Assembly: GCF_026810505.1 (NCBI RefSeq)
Contig: NZ_CP101750.1
Coordinates: forward strand, 2,757,254 to 2,821,253
Length of the DNA stretch: 64,000 nt
Direction of reading: 5' to 3'
Source: Streptomyces sp. Je 1-369
GTDB taxonomy: Bacteria; Actinomycetota; Actinomycetes; Streptomycetales; Streptomycetaceae
Shown piece by piece: positions 25,854 through 34,423 of the stretch (position 1 is its first letter; the number at the start of each line of letters is the position of its first letter). The position numbers were made by a program, and so were the translations under genes. Under the pieces are notes generated by a model. That model was not told the origin of the DNA and searched no databases. It worked only from the letters and a program-made list of their open reading frames with translations.

Positions 25854-26504
25854 ATGCTCGACTCTCCCCCGGCCTTCCCCGCGGCTCTCCGGGCGCGGCG
25901 CCTCGTCGCCATCGTGCGCGGCTCCGACCCCGACGCCTCTTTCCGTACGGTCATGACGCTCGTGGAGTCCGGCGTCCCCCTCGTCGAGGTCTCCCTCAGC
26001 GGCGCCGACGCGCTCGGCGTGCTGCGGCGGGCGCGGGCCGAGCTGGGCGCGGGCGCGTGGCTCGGCGCGGGGACGGTGCTCAGCGCCGACGACGCCCGCC
26101 GGGCCGCCGACGCGGGCGCCAACCTCATCGTGACGCCCGGCCTCGGCGCGGGAGTCGACGAGGCCGTCCGCCTGGGCCTCCCAGTGCTCGGCGGCGTCCT
26201 GACGCCCACCGACGTCATCGCGGCCCGGGCGGCGAACGTGACGGCGCTGAAGATCTTCCCCGCGTCGGCGATGGGCGGCCCCACCTATCTCAAGGCGTTG
26301 CGCGCCCCGTTCCCCGACGTCCCGTTCGTGCCGGTCGGCGGCGTAGACGCGGTGGCCGCGGAGGCGTACCTGGAGCTCGGAGCGGTCGCGGTGGGCGTCG
26401 GCTCACCGCTGATCGGCGATGCGGCGGACGGCGGCGACCTGGACGCGTTGCGCGCGCGGGCGGCGGAGTTCGTGCGGGTGGCGGAGAAGGCGACGCCCCG
26501 ATGA
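25854..26504 (+). CDS. eda: 2-keto-3-deoxy-6-phosphogluconate (KDPG/KHG) aldolase
   Basis: A 216-residue class I aldolase that splits KDPG into pyruvate and glyceraldehyde 3-phosphate. It has RRLVAIVRGSDP at the first strand, the catalytic Glu in PLVEVSLSG, GAGTVLSADDARRA, and the Schiff-base Lys in TALKIFPASAMGG (about residues 125-140). It ends with FVPVGGVDA and GVGSPLIG as in the family. Its stop overlaps the start of the KDG kinase gene (ATGA), so the two form one unit for 2-keto-3-deoxygluconate use. The ATG has a GGGGAG unusually close by, so the exact start is less sure. Confidence 0.9.
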   Translation: MLDSPPAFPAALRARRLVAIVRGSDPDASFRTVMTLVESGVPLVEVSLSGADALGVLRRARAELGAGAWLGAGTVLSADDARRAADAGANLIVTPGLGAGVDEAVRLGLPVLGGVLTPTDVIAARAANVTALKIFPASAMGGPTYLKALRAPFPDVPFVPVGGVDAVAAEAYLELGAVAVGVGSPLIGDAADGGDLDALRARAAEFVRVAEKATPR

Positions 26505-27517
26505 ACACCGTCCCCGACACCCTTGCCACCCCCACCGCCCCGGACGTCCCGGACGTCCCGGACGTCCCGGACGTCCTCACCCTCGGCGAGACCATGGTCG
26601 CCCTGCGCGGCAGCGGACCCCTCAAGCTGGGCGGGACCATGGCAGTCTCCGTCGCCGGGGCCGAGAGCAATGTCGCCATCGGCCTGTCGCGCCTCGGCCA
26701 CGCCGTCCGCTGGGCGGGGGCGGTCGGCGACGACGAGGCCGGCGAGCTGGTGCTGCGCACGCTGCGCGCGGAGGGCGTCGACGTCGCCGCCGCCACGCGG
26801 GATGCGTCGGCGCCGACGGGTCTGCTGCTCTTCGAGCCGCGACTGCCCGATGTGACCCGCGTGCACTACTACCGCGCGGGCTCGGCCGGTTCGCGGCTGA
26901 CTCCCGCCGCGGCGGACGCGGCGTTCGCGGCGGGGCCGCCACGCGTCCTCCACCTCACCGGCATCACCCCGGCCCTCGGCCCGTCGGCGGCGGAAGCCTG
27001 CCGACGCGCCCTTCACCTCGCCCGTGAGCACGGTACGCAGGTCTGCCTGGACGTCAACTTCCGCTCGCGCCTGTGGAGTTCGGACGAGGCGGCGAAGGAG
27101 CTGCGCGGGTGGCTCCCGTACGTCGACGTACTCATCGCCTCCGACGACGAACTCCCCCTGTGCCTCCCGTCCCGGCCCTCGTCCTCGGGGACCGAGCCGG
27201 AAAAGTCCCTCCTGGCCGAGGGAATCCGCGAACTCGTGGTCAAGCTCGGCGCCCGGGGAGCCACCGTCCACACCGCCGACGACACGCTGCACTCCCCCGC
27301 ACGGCAGGTCCACGCGGTGGACGCGGTGGGCGCGGGCGACGCGTTCGTGGCCGGCTACTTGTCGGCGCTGCTCGACGGCGCGGACGTCACGACGCGCCTG
27401 GACCGCGCCATCATCACGGGCGCGTTCGCGGTGACCTCCCGGGGCGACTGGGAGGGAGCCCCCACAAGATCGGAGCTGGGCCTGCTGTCGGCGGGGCCGG
27501 GGACGGTGGTCCGCTAG
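26501..27517 (+). CDS. kdgK: 2-keto-3-deoxygluconate kinase (PfkB family)
   Basis: A 338-residue carbohydrate kinase that phosphorylates KDG for the adjacent aldolase. The second PfkB signature is DAVGAGDAFVAGYLSALL (~residues 275-292) with the catalytic Asp. LTLGETMVALRGSGPLKLGG and GAESNVAIGLSRLGHAVRW form the first lobe, LDVNFRSRLWS (~185-195) binds the sugar acid, and VVKLGARGATVH precedes the ATP site. The N-terminus is extended by PDVPDVPDVPDV, from a 9-bp repeat that may be length-variable. Specificity for KDG is inferred from the neighbour and the DVNFRxxLW motif. Confidence 0.88.
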   Translation: MNTVPDTLATPTAPDVPDVPDVPDVLTLGETMVALRGSGPLKLGGTMAVSVAGAESNVAIGLSRLGHAVRWAGAVGDDEAGELVLRTLRAEGVDVAAATRDASAPTGLLLFEPRLPDVTRVHYYRAGSAGSRLTPAAADAAFAAGPPRVLHLTGITPALGPSAAEACRRALHLAREHGTQVCLDVNFRSRLWSSDEAAKELRGWLPYVDVLIASDDELPLCLPSRPSSSGTEPEKSLLAEGIRELVVKLGARGATVHTADDTLHSPARQVHAVDAVGAGDAFVAGYLSALLDGADVTTRLDRAIITGAFAVTSRGDWEGAPTRSELGLLSAGPGTVVR

Positions 27518-27646
27518 CTACGGGGCCACGGCTGAGACGCAGGCCGGGGCGGACCACCTAGGGGTGCGGGGAACTGCGCGACCAGCCACGACGCGCCCGC
27601 GGAGGAACACGACCGCGCGCCCCCCAGACCTCCCCCAAGGACGACC

Positions 27647-27865
27647 TCAGCCGCAGCAACCGCCCCCACAGCATCCGCCTCCGCCCGCCGCAGGCGAGGG
27701 CGCGGACGAGGACGACGCGGAACCCCCCACCGCCACCGTGGACAACAGCTTCACCGTGTCCTCGTGCCCCGCGGGGCACGACGCCGGCGCCCCCGACTCC
27801 GCCATCGGGCGCGACAGCTCGAACGTGTCACCACAGGACCGGCACCGGTACTCATAACGAGGCAT
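27647..27865 (-). CDS. FmdB-family zinc-ribbon protein
   Basis: A 72-residue protein beginning PRYEYRCRSCGDTFELSRPM, the FmdB/CxxC_CxxC_SSSS regulatory zinc ribbon, with the second Cys in ASCPAGHE. It ends in Gly/Cys-rich GGGGCCGGGCCG, the usual tail of this family. The role is not defined; some members are linked to formamidase control. It lies 9 bp downstream of the HAD hydrolase gene on the same strand and may be cotranscribed with it. Confidence 0.88.
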   Translation of the reverse strand: MPRYEYRCRSCGDTFELSRPMAESGAPASCPAGHEDTVKLLSTVAVGGSASSSSAPSPAAGGGGCCGGGCCG

Positions 27866-27874
27866 GGGCCCAGG

Positions 27875-28690
27875 TTACTGGGACCCCACCGCCGACAGGA
27901 ACGCCCCGGCGATCTTCTCCCCCGCCGCGATCCCCCGCTCCGGCAACACCGTGAGTCCCGCCGCCACGAACCCCGTGTCCGCGAGCTCCCCGTGATCCGG
28001 CCGCCACGAGCGGTCCGCCGCGAGCAGCAGATCCGCGTCGAGCAGCGAATCGCCCGCGGCGAGGATCTCCTCCGCCCCGGCCCGCCGCGCGACCTCCCGC
28101 ACGGCCGCGCTCTTGGTGAGCGGCTTCGGCACGGCGTACAGCTTGCGGCCCTGCAGCGAGACCGTCCAGCCGCGCTCCTCCGCCCAGACGGCGAGCTCCT
28201 TGACCCACGCCTCGGGCAGCAGCGCCCGCTCGACGACGAGGTACGCGAAGAGGTCCTCGGCGACGCGTTCCTTGAGCAGCCAGGCGGGGTCGGCGGTGCG
28301 CACGAGGTGGGCGCGGACCTCGTCGAGCGTCGCGCACTCCGCGGCGAGACGGCGGGCGACCGCCGTCTGCCAGTCGGGGTCGGAGACGCCGTCGACGAGC
28401 AGGTGCCCGCCGTTGGCGCAGACCGCGAACTTCGGCGCGGGGCCGGGCAGATGGATGCGTCCGTACTGTTCGCGCGTACGCGTCGTGGTCGGCACGAAGA
28501 CGGCCGTGCGGGCCAGCTCGTCGAGGAGCCCGGCGGCGGTCTCGGTGACGTACGACAGCGGCTTGCCCTCGTACACCTCGACGCAGAGCAGTCGCGGCGC
28601 CGCCGCGTCCGGCATGGTGAGGCCGAGCGCGGCGGCGGAGTAGATGAGGGTGCGGTCGAGGTCGCTGGCGACGATCCTGGTCACGGTCAT
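27875..28690 (-). CDS. HAD-IIB hydrolase of the Ter-associated operon
   Basis: A 271-residue HAD phosphatase of the Cof/SupH-like type. Motif I is IVASDLDRTLIYS (residues ~5-17), and motif IV is ILAAGDSLLDADLLLAAD (~222-239) with Lys in KPLTKSAAV (~195-203). The C2-type cap lies between motifs. It is the last of three genes whose ends overlap by 1-4 nt (ATGA with the upstream gene), which fixes the ATG. In Ter stress loci such HADs belong to a predicted pathway that makes a nucleoside-like metabolite (Anantharaman and Aravind's analysis); the actual substrate is unknown. Confidence 0.88.
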   Translation of the reverse strand: MTVTRIVASDLDRTLIYSAAALGLTMPDAAAPRLLCVEVYEGKPLSYVTETAAGLLDELARTAVFVPTTTRTREQYGRIHLPGPAPKFAVCANGGHLLVDGVSDPDWQTAVARRLAAECATLDEVRAHLVRTADPAWLLKERVAEDLFAYLVVERALLPEAWVKELAVWAEERGWTVSLQGRKLYAVPKPLTKSAAVREVARRAGAEEILAAGDSLLDADLLLAADRSWRPDHGELADTGFVAAGLTVLPERGIAAGEKIAGAFLSAVGSQ

Positions 28691-31212
28691 CGGGACACCA
28701 CCGCCTTGCCGTCCGCGCCCGTCGCGCCGCGCGTGTACTGGGGGTGGATCAACCCGACGCAGGTGTACGGGAGTTCGTCGACCTCTTCCACCGGCACGCC
28801 TCGCTGCTCGGCGAGCAGACGTACGTGGTCGAGGTCCGCGCCCGCGCCCTTGCGGGCCAGGATCTTCCAGGGGACGCGGCGCAGCAGCACGCGCGTCGTC
28901 TCGCCGACGCCGGGCTTGACGAGGTTGACGTCGTGGATGCCGTACTCCTCGCTGATCCGCTCGACGGCGGCCCAGCCCTCCCAGGTCGGCGCGCGGTCGG
29001 CCGAGAGCAGTTCCTTGACGCGTACGTCCACCGCCCCGGTGACCTCGTCGAAGCGCGCGGCGATCGCGTCGACGAAGTGGTTGGACACGTCGGCGTCGGC
29101 GAGTTCGCGGTAGAACTTGCCGCCGTGGAAGTCGTCGGGGCCGACGAGGTCGGCGCGGAGCACCGTACGCGAGACCAGCCCGGACACCGTGGAGTTGAGG
29201 CAGGCGGAGGGGATGAGGAAGTCCTCGCGGGTGCCGTAGGTGCGGACGCACGAGCCGGGGTCGGCGAGCACGGCGATCTCGGGTACGAAGCCGACGGGGC
29301 CGCCCGACTCCTCGAACTCCCGTACCGCGTCGGCCAGTTCGCGGGTGATCGCGCCCTTGCCGGTCCAGCCGTCGACGAAGACGACGTCGGCCGGGTCGTG
29401 GTGGGCGGCGAGCCAGCGCAGGGCGTTGGCGTCGATGCCGCGGCCTCGGACGATCGAGACGGCGTAGTGCGGCAGGTCGAGGCCGTGCCGGTGGGCGGCC
29501 CAGCGGCGCATCAGGACGCCGACGGGGGTGCCCGCGCGGGCCAGGGAGACCAGGACCGGGCGCGGGGACCGCTCGGTGAGCACGGTCTCGGTGACGGTTC
29601 CGACGGCCTGTGCGATACGGGCGGCGGAGGTGTCGAGGGCGGCGCGGAACAGGTCCTGGTAGCGCTCGCTCGGCTGGTACTCGACGGGCAGCGACTCGGC
29701 ATAGTGCGCGCCACCGCTCTGTATCGCCTCCTCGCGTTCCTCCGTGGGCGCTTCGAGCGTCACGTCCGAGAGGTCCTGGAGCAGCCAGCCGACGTCTTCG
29801 GGCGCGTACGAGGAGAAGGCGGGGCCACGGAGCGGCTCGGGAAGCATGCGGGACCTTTCAGGGACGTGCTCAGGGACGTACTCGGGTACGTACGACGGGA
29901 CCACGGCCAGCAGGACGCGTCCGGTGTGTGCGGACAGCTGCGCCAACAGCCCCCCGTCGGCGTGCAGTTCGGGCGTGTCGGCGACCGAGTCCACGACGGC
30001 GACGATCGCGTCGAAGCCCGCGCCCGCGACGTTGTAGGCATACCGCGTGCCGGGCCCGTCGGCGGGCTCGTCGTGCGCGGGGAAGGCGAGGCGGGTGCGG
30101 ATCGCGTAGCCGGGGTCGTCCACGGCGAGGACGGGCGAGCGGGTCGTGGTGGAGAACCGCACCTCCGCGCCGGTACGCCGTTCCAGTTCGACGCCGAGCG
30201 CCAGTGGGGCGTACATGAGCTCTTCGAAGCCGAGGACGAGCACGCGGCCGGGGCCGCGGCGGGCGCTGTCGGGCAGGGCCTCCGCGATCCGGGCCGCCAT
30301 GCCCGGCAGGGCCGCGTCGAGGGCCGCCCGGTGCGCGGGCGTGAAGCCGTGCCGTCCGCCGTCGGGGACGCCCGCGGGCCAGCCGAGGTCGACGCGGTCG
30401 ACCGGACCGCGCTCCCCCCGCGGCTGGGGGACGGGCAGAGCGGCAGCACCCTCGTGACCCTCGTACTCGGCGACCAGCGCCTGCCCCTTCTCCAGGACTC
30501 CGTCGGGCAGCCGCACCGTGCCGGACGCGGCCGCGACCAGGTCGACGCGCGCGCCGATCTCGCGGGCGAAGTCGGCGAGCCGCCCCTGGTCCTCGGGGGA
30601 GCGCATGTCGACGAGCGCCACGATGACGTACCGCTCGCGCGGGTAGCGCTCGTGGAGGGCGCGGACGGTGTTCAGGACGGTGTTGCCGGTGGAGAACTCG
30701 TCGTCGACGAGGACGAGCGGCCCTTCCCCGGCGAGCAGCCGGGGGTCCTCGGGGAGCAGCAGGTGCGAGGTGGCGTGCGAGTGGGACTCCTCGAAGCCGC
30801 CCGCGCGCTCGACGCCGTCCACGGGGCGCCGGGTGGAGTGCAGGTAGGGGGCGAGGGCGACGCCGTCGGCGACGGCGTGACCGAGGCCCGTCGCGGTCTC
30901 CGCGTAGCCGAGGACGACGGCGCGGCCGGCCGCCTCGTCGCCGAGGAGGTGCCGGACCCGGACGCCGAGGTCGCACCCGGCCGCGTACACGACCGAAGGG
31001 AGCTGCGGGACGTGCTTGCCCAGGACGTTCGACACCAGGAGGTGGGCCCGCTTGGGGTTGCGGCGCAGGGCGAGGCCGAGCATGCCGCGCAGCGCGTCCG
31101 CCTCGTCGCCGTCGAGGCCGACCCCGAGCCGCTCGGCGACCCAGGTCCCCGACCACACCGACGTGTCCGGCACCGCGTTCTCAGATATGTGCGTCATGTT
31201 CCTCTTGTTCAT
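28687..31212 (-). CDS. Phosphoribosyltransferase-TRSP and StiP fusion protein
   Basis: An 841-residue two-part protein. Residues ~1-250 are a type I phosphoribosyltransferase with PRPP loop LVLVDDEFSTGNTVLNTV (~173-190). A TRSP domain follows (~290-440; VLVLGFEELMYAPLALG). Residues ~465-841 match StiP (stress-induced, Ter-associated) proteins: FSSYAPEDVGWLLQDLS, EREEAIQSGGAHYAE, LPVEYQPSERYQDLF, VFVDGWTGKGAIT, ending YTCVGLIHPQYT. A VPEYVPEHVPE linker joins them. An internal ATG (29847) with AAAGG upstream starts exactly at StiP and could give a separate 386-residue StiP. In many species the two parts are separate genes. The start overlaps the lyase stop (TGATG). Confidence 0.85.
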   Translation of the reverse strand: MNKRNMTHISENAVPDTSVWSGTWVAERLGVGLDGDEADALRGMLGLALRRNPKRAHLLVSNVLGKHVPQLPSVVYAAGCDLGVRVRHLLGDEAAGRAVVLGYAETATGLGHAVADGVALAPYLHSTRRPVDGVERAGGFEESHSHATSHLLLPEDPRLLAGEGPLVLVDDEFSTGNTVLNTVRALHERYPRERYVIVALVDMRSPEDQGRLADFAREIGARVDLVAAASGTVRLPDGVLEKGQALVAEYEGHEGAAALPVPQPRGERGPVDRVDLGWPAGVPDGGRHGFTPAHRAALDAALPGMAARIAEALPDSARRGPGRVLVLGFEELMYAPLALGVELERRTGAEVRFSTTTRSPVLAVDDPGYAIRTRLAFPAHDEPADGPGTRYAYNVAGAGFDAIVAVVDSVADTPELHADGGLLAQLSAHTGRVLLAVVPSYVPEYVPEHVPERSRMLPEPLRGPAFSSYAPEDVGWLLQDLSDVTLEAPTEEREEAIQSGGAHYAESLPVEYQPSERYQDLFRAALDTSAARIAQAVGTVTETVLTERSPRPVLVSLARAGTPVGVLMRRWAAHRHGLDLPHYAVSIVRGRGIDANALRWLAAHHDPADVVFVDGWTGKGAITRELADAVREFEESGGPVGFVPEIAVLADPGSCVRTYGTREDFLIPSACLNSTVSGLVSRTVLRADLVGPDDFHGGKFYRELADADVSNHFVDAIAARFDEVTGAVDVRVKELLSADRAPTWEGWAAVERISEEYGIHDVNLVKPGVGETTRVLLRRVPWKILARKGAGADLDHVRLLAEQRGVPVEEVDELPYTCVGLIHPQYTRGATGADGKAVVSR

Positions 31213-32414
31213 CAGCCGGGCAGGCCCGCTGTCAGCAGTTCCACGAAACCGACGTCCTCCCGGGCGACGCCGAAGACCTCGGCACGGCGCAGGGTCCGCT
31301 CGGCCCAGGCGCGGTGCGGCTTCACCTCGTTCATCTTGTTCGTGTACGAGGAGCGCAGCACCCCGCCGCCGCCCCGCTCCGGGCGCAGGATGTCCTCGGC
31401 GTCGCTGAACTCCTCGTGGCTGACCACGGAGAGCGCGTGTACGGGCAGCACGTGCGAGGGGTGGATGCAGGTCTTGCCCTGCAGGCCGTTGGCGCGGTCG
31501 AGCTCGATCTCGCGGAGCAGGCCGTCCATGTCGTGCTCGATGAGGGCCTGGCGGAGTTCGTCGGCACGGCCCTCGAGGAAGGGGCTGCGGCGCAGCTGCG
31601 GCTTGAACATCCGCTCCTGTACGCGGAAGTACTCCCAGACGGGCCCGGTCACGGTGAAGCCGGTGCCGTCGGCCCTGCCGAGGACGTTGACCACGTCGGC
31701 GATGACGGAGGCGACGATCTGCACGTCGTACGCCGTCATGTCCGGCGGCCTGCGCAGTCCGTACGCCGAGCAGAAGTCGGTGACGCCGAGGCGCAGCGCG
31801 AGGATCCGGTCGCGGTACTTGTCGACGGTGCGGGCTATGCCGGAGAGGGTCTCGCCGCGGCTCTCCAGGTGGAGCAGCTCGGGGGACTCCAGGACAGGCA
31901 TGGCGAAGAGCCGCCGCGCCCGGCCGTCATGTCCGTCGCGTCCCTCCGGCCCCGGCGGAAGCTCCGCCTCCGCGGCCACGAGCGCCTCCAGGAACGGAGC
32001 GCCCCGCTCCTCGGTGAACTTGGGCAGTACGAATCCGGACAGCAGCCGGACGCTCGGGCCGAGCCTGCGGACCAGGTCGGGTATCTGCTCGGCGGCGCGC
32101 ACCCGGATGAAGAGCAGGGGCGGCTCGACGCCCCGCTCCGCCAGGTCGGCGAACTGCCGGACCAGGTTCTCCTCGGCGTCGGCGACCTCGGCGTCGTCGA
32201 TGGAGTCCTCCAGGCAGACCACCATGGACACCACGCCGCGCCCGGCCTGTTTCAGGATGTCCTCGGCAAGCCGGGGACGGGTGGCCGGGCTGTAGAGCGT
32301 CGCACCCAGGGCGGGCGCGAGCAGGTGGGGCGGGGAGTCCGCGGTGAAGGCACACGGCTCCCGGTGGAAGAGGCGGTGCCGCACCTCTGGGGCGATATGC
32401 CCGAAATGACGCAT
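31212..32414 (-). CDS. HpcH/HpaI aldolase / citrate lyase-like (CitE) enzyme of the Ter operon
   Basis: A 400-residue TIM-barrel enzyme. The N-terminal LGATLYSPATRPRLAEDIL and VVCLEDSIDD motifs (with the metal-binding acidic residues) match CitE-like C-C lyases. A second conserved block is FVLPKFTEE, and NGLQGKTCIHPSHVLPVHAL near residue 310-330 is typical. It is the first of three overlapping genes with the PRT-StiP protein and HAD. In Ter-linked operons this lyase takes part in the proposed biosynthetic module. The natural substrate is unknown. It is divergent from the proline-tailed TerD gene across a 246-bp shared promoter region. Confidence 0.88.
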   Translation of the reverse strand: MRHFGHIAPEVRHRLFHREPCAFTADSPPHLLAPALGATLYSPATRPRLAEDILKQAGRGVVSMVVCLEDSIDDAEVADAEENLVRQFADLAERGVEPPLLFIRVRAAEQIPDLVRRLGPSVRLLSGFVLPKFTEERGAPFLEALVAAEAELPPGPEGRDGHDGRARRLFAMPVLESPELLHLESRGETLSGIARTVDKYRDRILALRLGVTDFCSAYGLRRPPDMTAYDVQIVASVIADVVNVLGRADGTGFTVTGPVWEYFRVQERMFKPQLRRSPFLEGRADELRQALIEHDMDGLLREIELDRANGLQGKTCIHPSHVLPVHALSVVSHEEFSDAEDILRPERGGGGVLRSSYTNKMNEVKPHRAWAERTLRRAEVFGVAREDVGFVELLTAGLPG

Positions 32415-32660
32415 GTGATTCCCTGCTATCGCCTGTTTCGTCGACGTGGGCCGTTCCGATGTGGCCGGTAATAGTACGTAGAGACGGGTGCCGGGGGTTC
32501 CCTCCGGGCATGAACTTCAGGTAACCCGGCCATGTCACACATGCTCACCACACCACCGTCGCACGCTCGCACCACCCGCAGGTCAGGAGCATGATGACGC
32601 GGCCGGGACTCCGGGCCCCCCGCGTTGTCCCACCCCTGCGGGGGAAGGCAGGATAACCGC

Positions 32661-33512
32661 ATGACGCACGCGATGTTGAAGGGGTCGAACGTCCCTCTCG
32701 AAGCCTCGGCCGTCCGCGCCGTGCTGCGCTGGACCCCCGGACAGGGCGTTCCCGACGTCGACGCGTCGGCGCTGCTGCTCGGCGGCGACGGGCGGGTGCG
32801 CTCGGACGAGGACTTCGTCTTCTACAACCAGCCGCGCCACCCGGCGGGCAAGGTCTGGCGGCTCGGCAAGAAGCGGACCGCCGAAGGCCTGACGGACACC
32901 ATCCAGACGGACCTGGCGGGCATGGACCCGGCCGTGGGCCGCGTGCTCCTTGCCGCGTCGGCGGAGGGCATCGCCTTCGAGCGCGTGCCCGCGCTGCGGA
33001 TCCTGCTGTACGACGCCACCGTCGCCGACGGCGAACCGCTCGCCTACTTCGACATCACCCCGCAGACCGGCGAGGAGACGGCACTGATCTGCGGCGAGCT
33101 CTACCGCCGCGGTGAGGGCTGGAAGTTCCGCGCACTCGGCGAGGGGTACTCCAACGGCCTGGAGGGCCTCGCCTCCGACTTCGGCATCTCGGTGGACGAA
33201 TCGGACTCCGCGGCTCCGGAGCCCGCGCCCTCGGCGTCCTTCCCGCTGCCGCCGCAGCAGCCCATGCCGCAGCACCAGCCCGCCCCGCAGTCGCCGCCAC
33301 AGCCGTCGTACGGCTATCCGCCCGAGCCGCCCCGGCACCCGGCACCCCAGCCCTCCTACGGCTATCCGCCGGCCGCGCCCACCCAGCCGACCCCGATCGT
33401 GCAGCCGGCCCCGGTCGCCCAGCCGTCGTACGGCTATCCGCAGCCGGTGGCCCCGATGCCGGACCCGAACTTCCGGCTGCCTCCGCAGGGGCCGCAGTTC
33501 CTGTCCCGCTGA
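32661..33512 (+). CDS. TerD-domain protein with Pro/Tyr-rich C-terminal tail
   Basis: A 283-residue protein. Residues ~1-180 are a TerD domain: VLRWTPGQGVPDVDASALLL, DFVFYNQPRHP, LRILLYDATVADGEPLAYFD and CGELYRRGEGWKFRALGEGY. The acidic residues that bind Ca2+ in TerD are only partly kept (GVPDVDASA, SDEDF). Residues ~190-283 are a disordered tail with three PSYGYP units and many Gln/Pro, suited for protein contacts or phase-type assembly. It is divergent from the lyase operon. Tailed TerD proteins are usual in Streptomyces Ter loci. Confidence 0.9.
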   Translation: MTHAMLKGSNVPLEASAVRAVLRWTPGQGVPDVDASALLLGGDGRVRSDEDFVFYNQPRHPAGKVWRLGKKRTAEGLTDTIQTDLAGMDPAVGRVLLAASAEGIAFERVPALRILLYDATVADGEPLAYFDITPQTGEETALICGELYRRGEGWKFRALGEGYSNGLEGLASDFGISVDESDSAAPEPAPSASFPLPPQQPMPQHQPAPQSPPQPSYGYPPEPPRHPAPQPSYGYPPAAPTQPTPIVQPAPVAQPSYGYPQPVAPMPDPNFRLPPQGPQFLSR

Positions 33513-33533
33513 CGGGGCCCGCACCGGGTCAGC
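33508..33533. terminator. Compact hairpin overlapping two convergent stop codons
   Basis: GCTGAC pairs with GTCAGC, with inner GGGCC/CCGGG-type pairing. Both the plus-strand TerD stop and the minus-strand TerD-related stop lie inside the stem, so translation and termination are coupled there. Confidence 0.6.
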
Positions 33534-34266
33534 CCACCTTGGTCTTGTAGCCACGGCCCCACTGGAGCCCCCAGCCGTACAGCCGGTCGAGCTCGGCCTG
33601 GAAGCCGTAGACGAACTTGACCTCGCGGCGCACGATCAGCTCGTCCTTGACGTTCTCGACGGAGACCACGGCGCACGAGCGGGCCTGCGGCTGCCGCTCG
33701 TCCAGGTCGATCTCGATCCGGGGGCCGTTGCTGGGATAGAGCGTGACCTTCGCGTGGGTGCGGTCGAAGGCCGGCGTCTGGTCGTAGATGTAGACGAAGA
33801 TCAGCAGCCGCTTGATCGACTCGCGGTGGTCGAGGTTCACGTAGAGCGTCTCGCCCGAGCCGGAACCGAACCGGTCGTCGCCGCTGCCCTTCACGTACGG
33901 CGGCGAGTTGAGGCTGCCGAAGAAGTTGCCCAGCGGCTGCACCACGCCCTTGTCGCCGTCGGCCAGCTCGTACAGACAGCCCAGGTCCAGGTCGACGTTG
34001 ACCATGCTCTGGGTGTGCGCCTGGACCGGCTCGGGCCGGAACATCTGGAAGGGGTGCCGCAGCAGACCGCCGCCGCGCGGCTTGCCGATGAGGTCGGACG
34101 TCCGCATCTGCCAGGACAGGTTGACGCGCAGGTTGCCGGTGGCCGCGCCCTGTTTGGAGAGCGAGACCGTCGGGTGCCGTTTGGTCAGTTCGATGGAGTT
34201 GGTGGCGGCGCTGCCCGACTCGTAGTCCATCGAACGCCCACGCCACAGACCGTCCCAGAAGGACAT
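33529..34266 (-). CDS. TerD-related tellurium-resistance-family protein (TerA-like)
   Basis: A 245-residue protein starting MSFWDGLWRGRSMDYESGS, the conserved start of a Streptomyces TerD-superfamily branch. Later parts match the fold: IELTKRHPTVSLSKQG, MVNVDLDLGCLYELADG, RLLIFVYIYDQTPAFDRT, VTLYPSNGPRIEIDLDE. DLDLGC and the following Asp residues correspond to the Ca2+ loop. An in-frame ATG 51 bases upstream has GAGGAG before it, but that stretch is part of the terC-like terminator hairpin, so the later ATG, which fits the family, is preferred. Located directly downstream of the terC-like gene on the same strand. Confidence 0.85.
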   Translation of the reverse strand: MSFWDGLWRGRSMDYESGSAATNSIELTKRHPTVSLSKQGAATGNLRVNLSWQMRTSDLIGKPRGGGLLRHPFQMFRPEPVQAHTQSMVNVDLDLGCLYELADGDKGVVQPLGNFFGSLNSPPYVKGSGDDRFGSGSGETLYVNLDHRESIKRLLIFVYIYDQTPAFDRTHAKVTLYPSNGPRIEIDLDERQPQARSCAVVSVENVKDELIVRREVKFVYGFQAELDRLYGWGLQWGRGYKTKVG

Positions 34267-34305
34267 TCCGCCCCCAAGTGCCCTTGTGCCGCCTACGAAT
34301 ACCGA

Positions 34306-34344
34306 CGGGGCGGCCATGAGGACATCTCCTCGACGGCCGCCCCG
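34306..34344 (-). terminator. Terminator of the terC-like transcript
   Basis: CGGGGCGGCC pairs with GGCCGCCCCG, with an inner GAGGA/TCCTC stem. It lies about 80 bp past the stop of the terC-like gene and 40 bp before the next start. Confidence 0.78.
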
Positions 34345-34423
34345 CACAGAGCGTTCCTCACCCTGGCCGTCGTCACACTCCGGGGACCGGAATCGGACAG
34401 CGCGGCGAGGGAATCAGTCAGCC

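Noticed and set aside
28744..32295. Open frame of 1183 codons on the plus strand
   Set aside because: Antisense to the PRT-StiP and lyase genes, which have clear family motifs and overlapping starts and stops. The plus-strand translation is low-complexity Asp/Gly/Val/Arg sequence.
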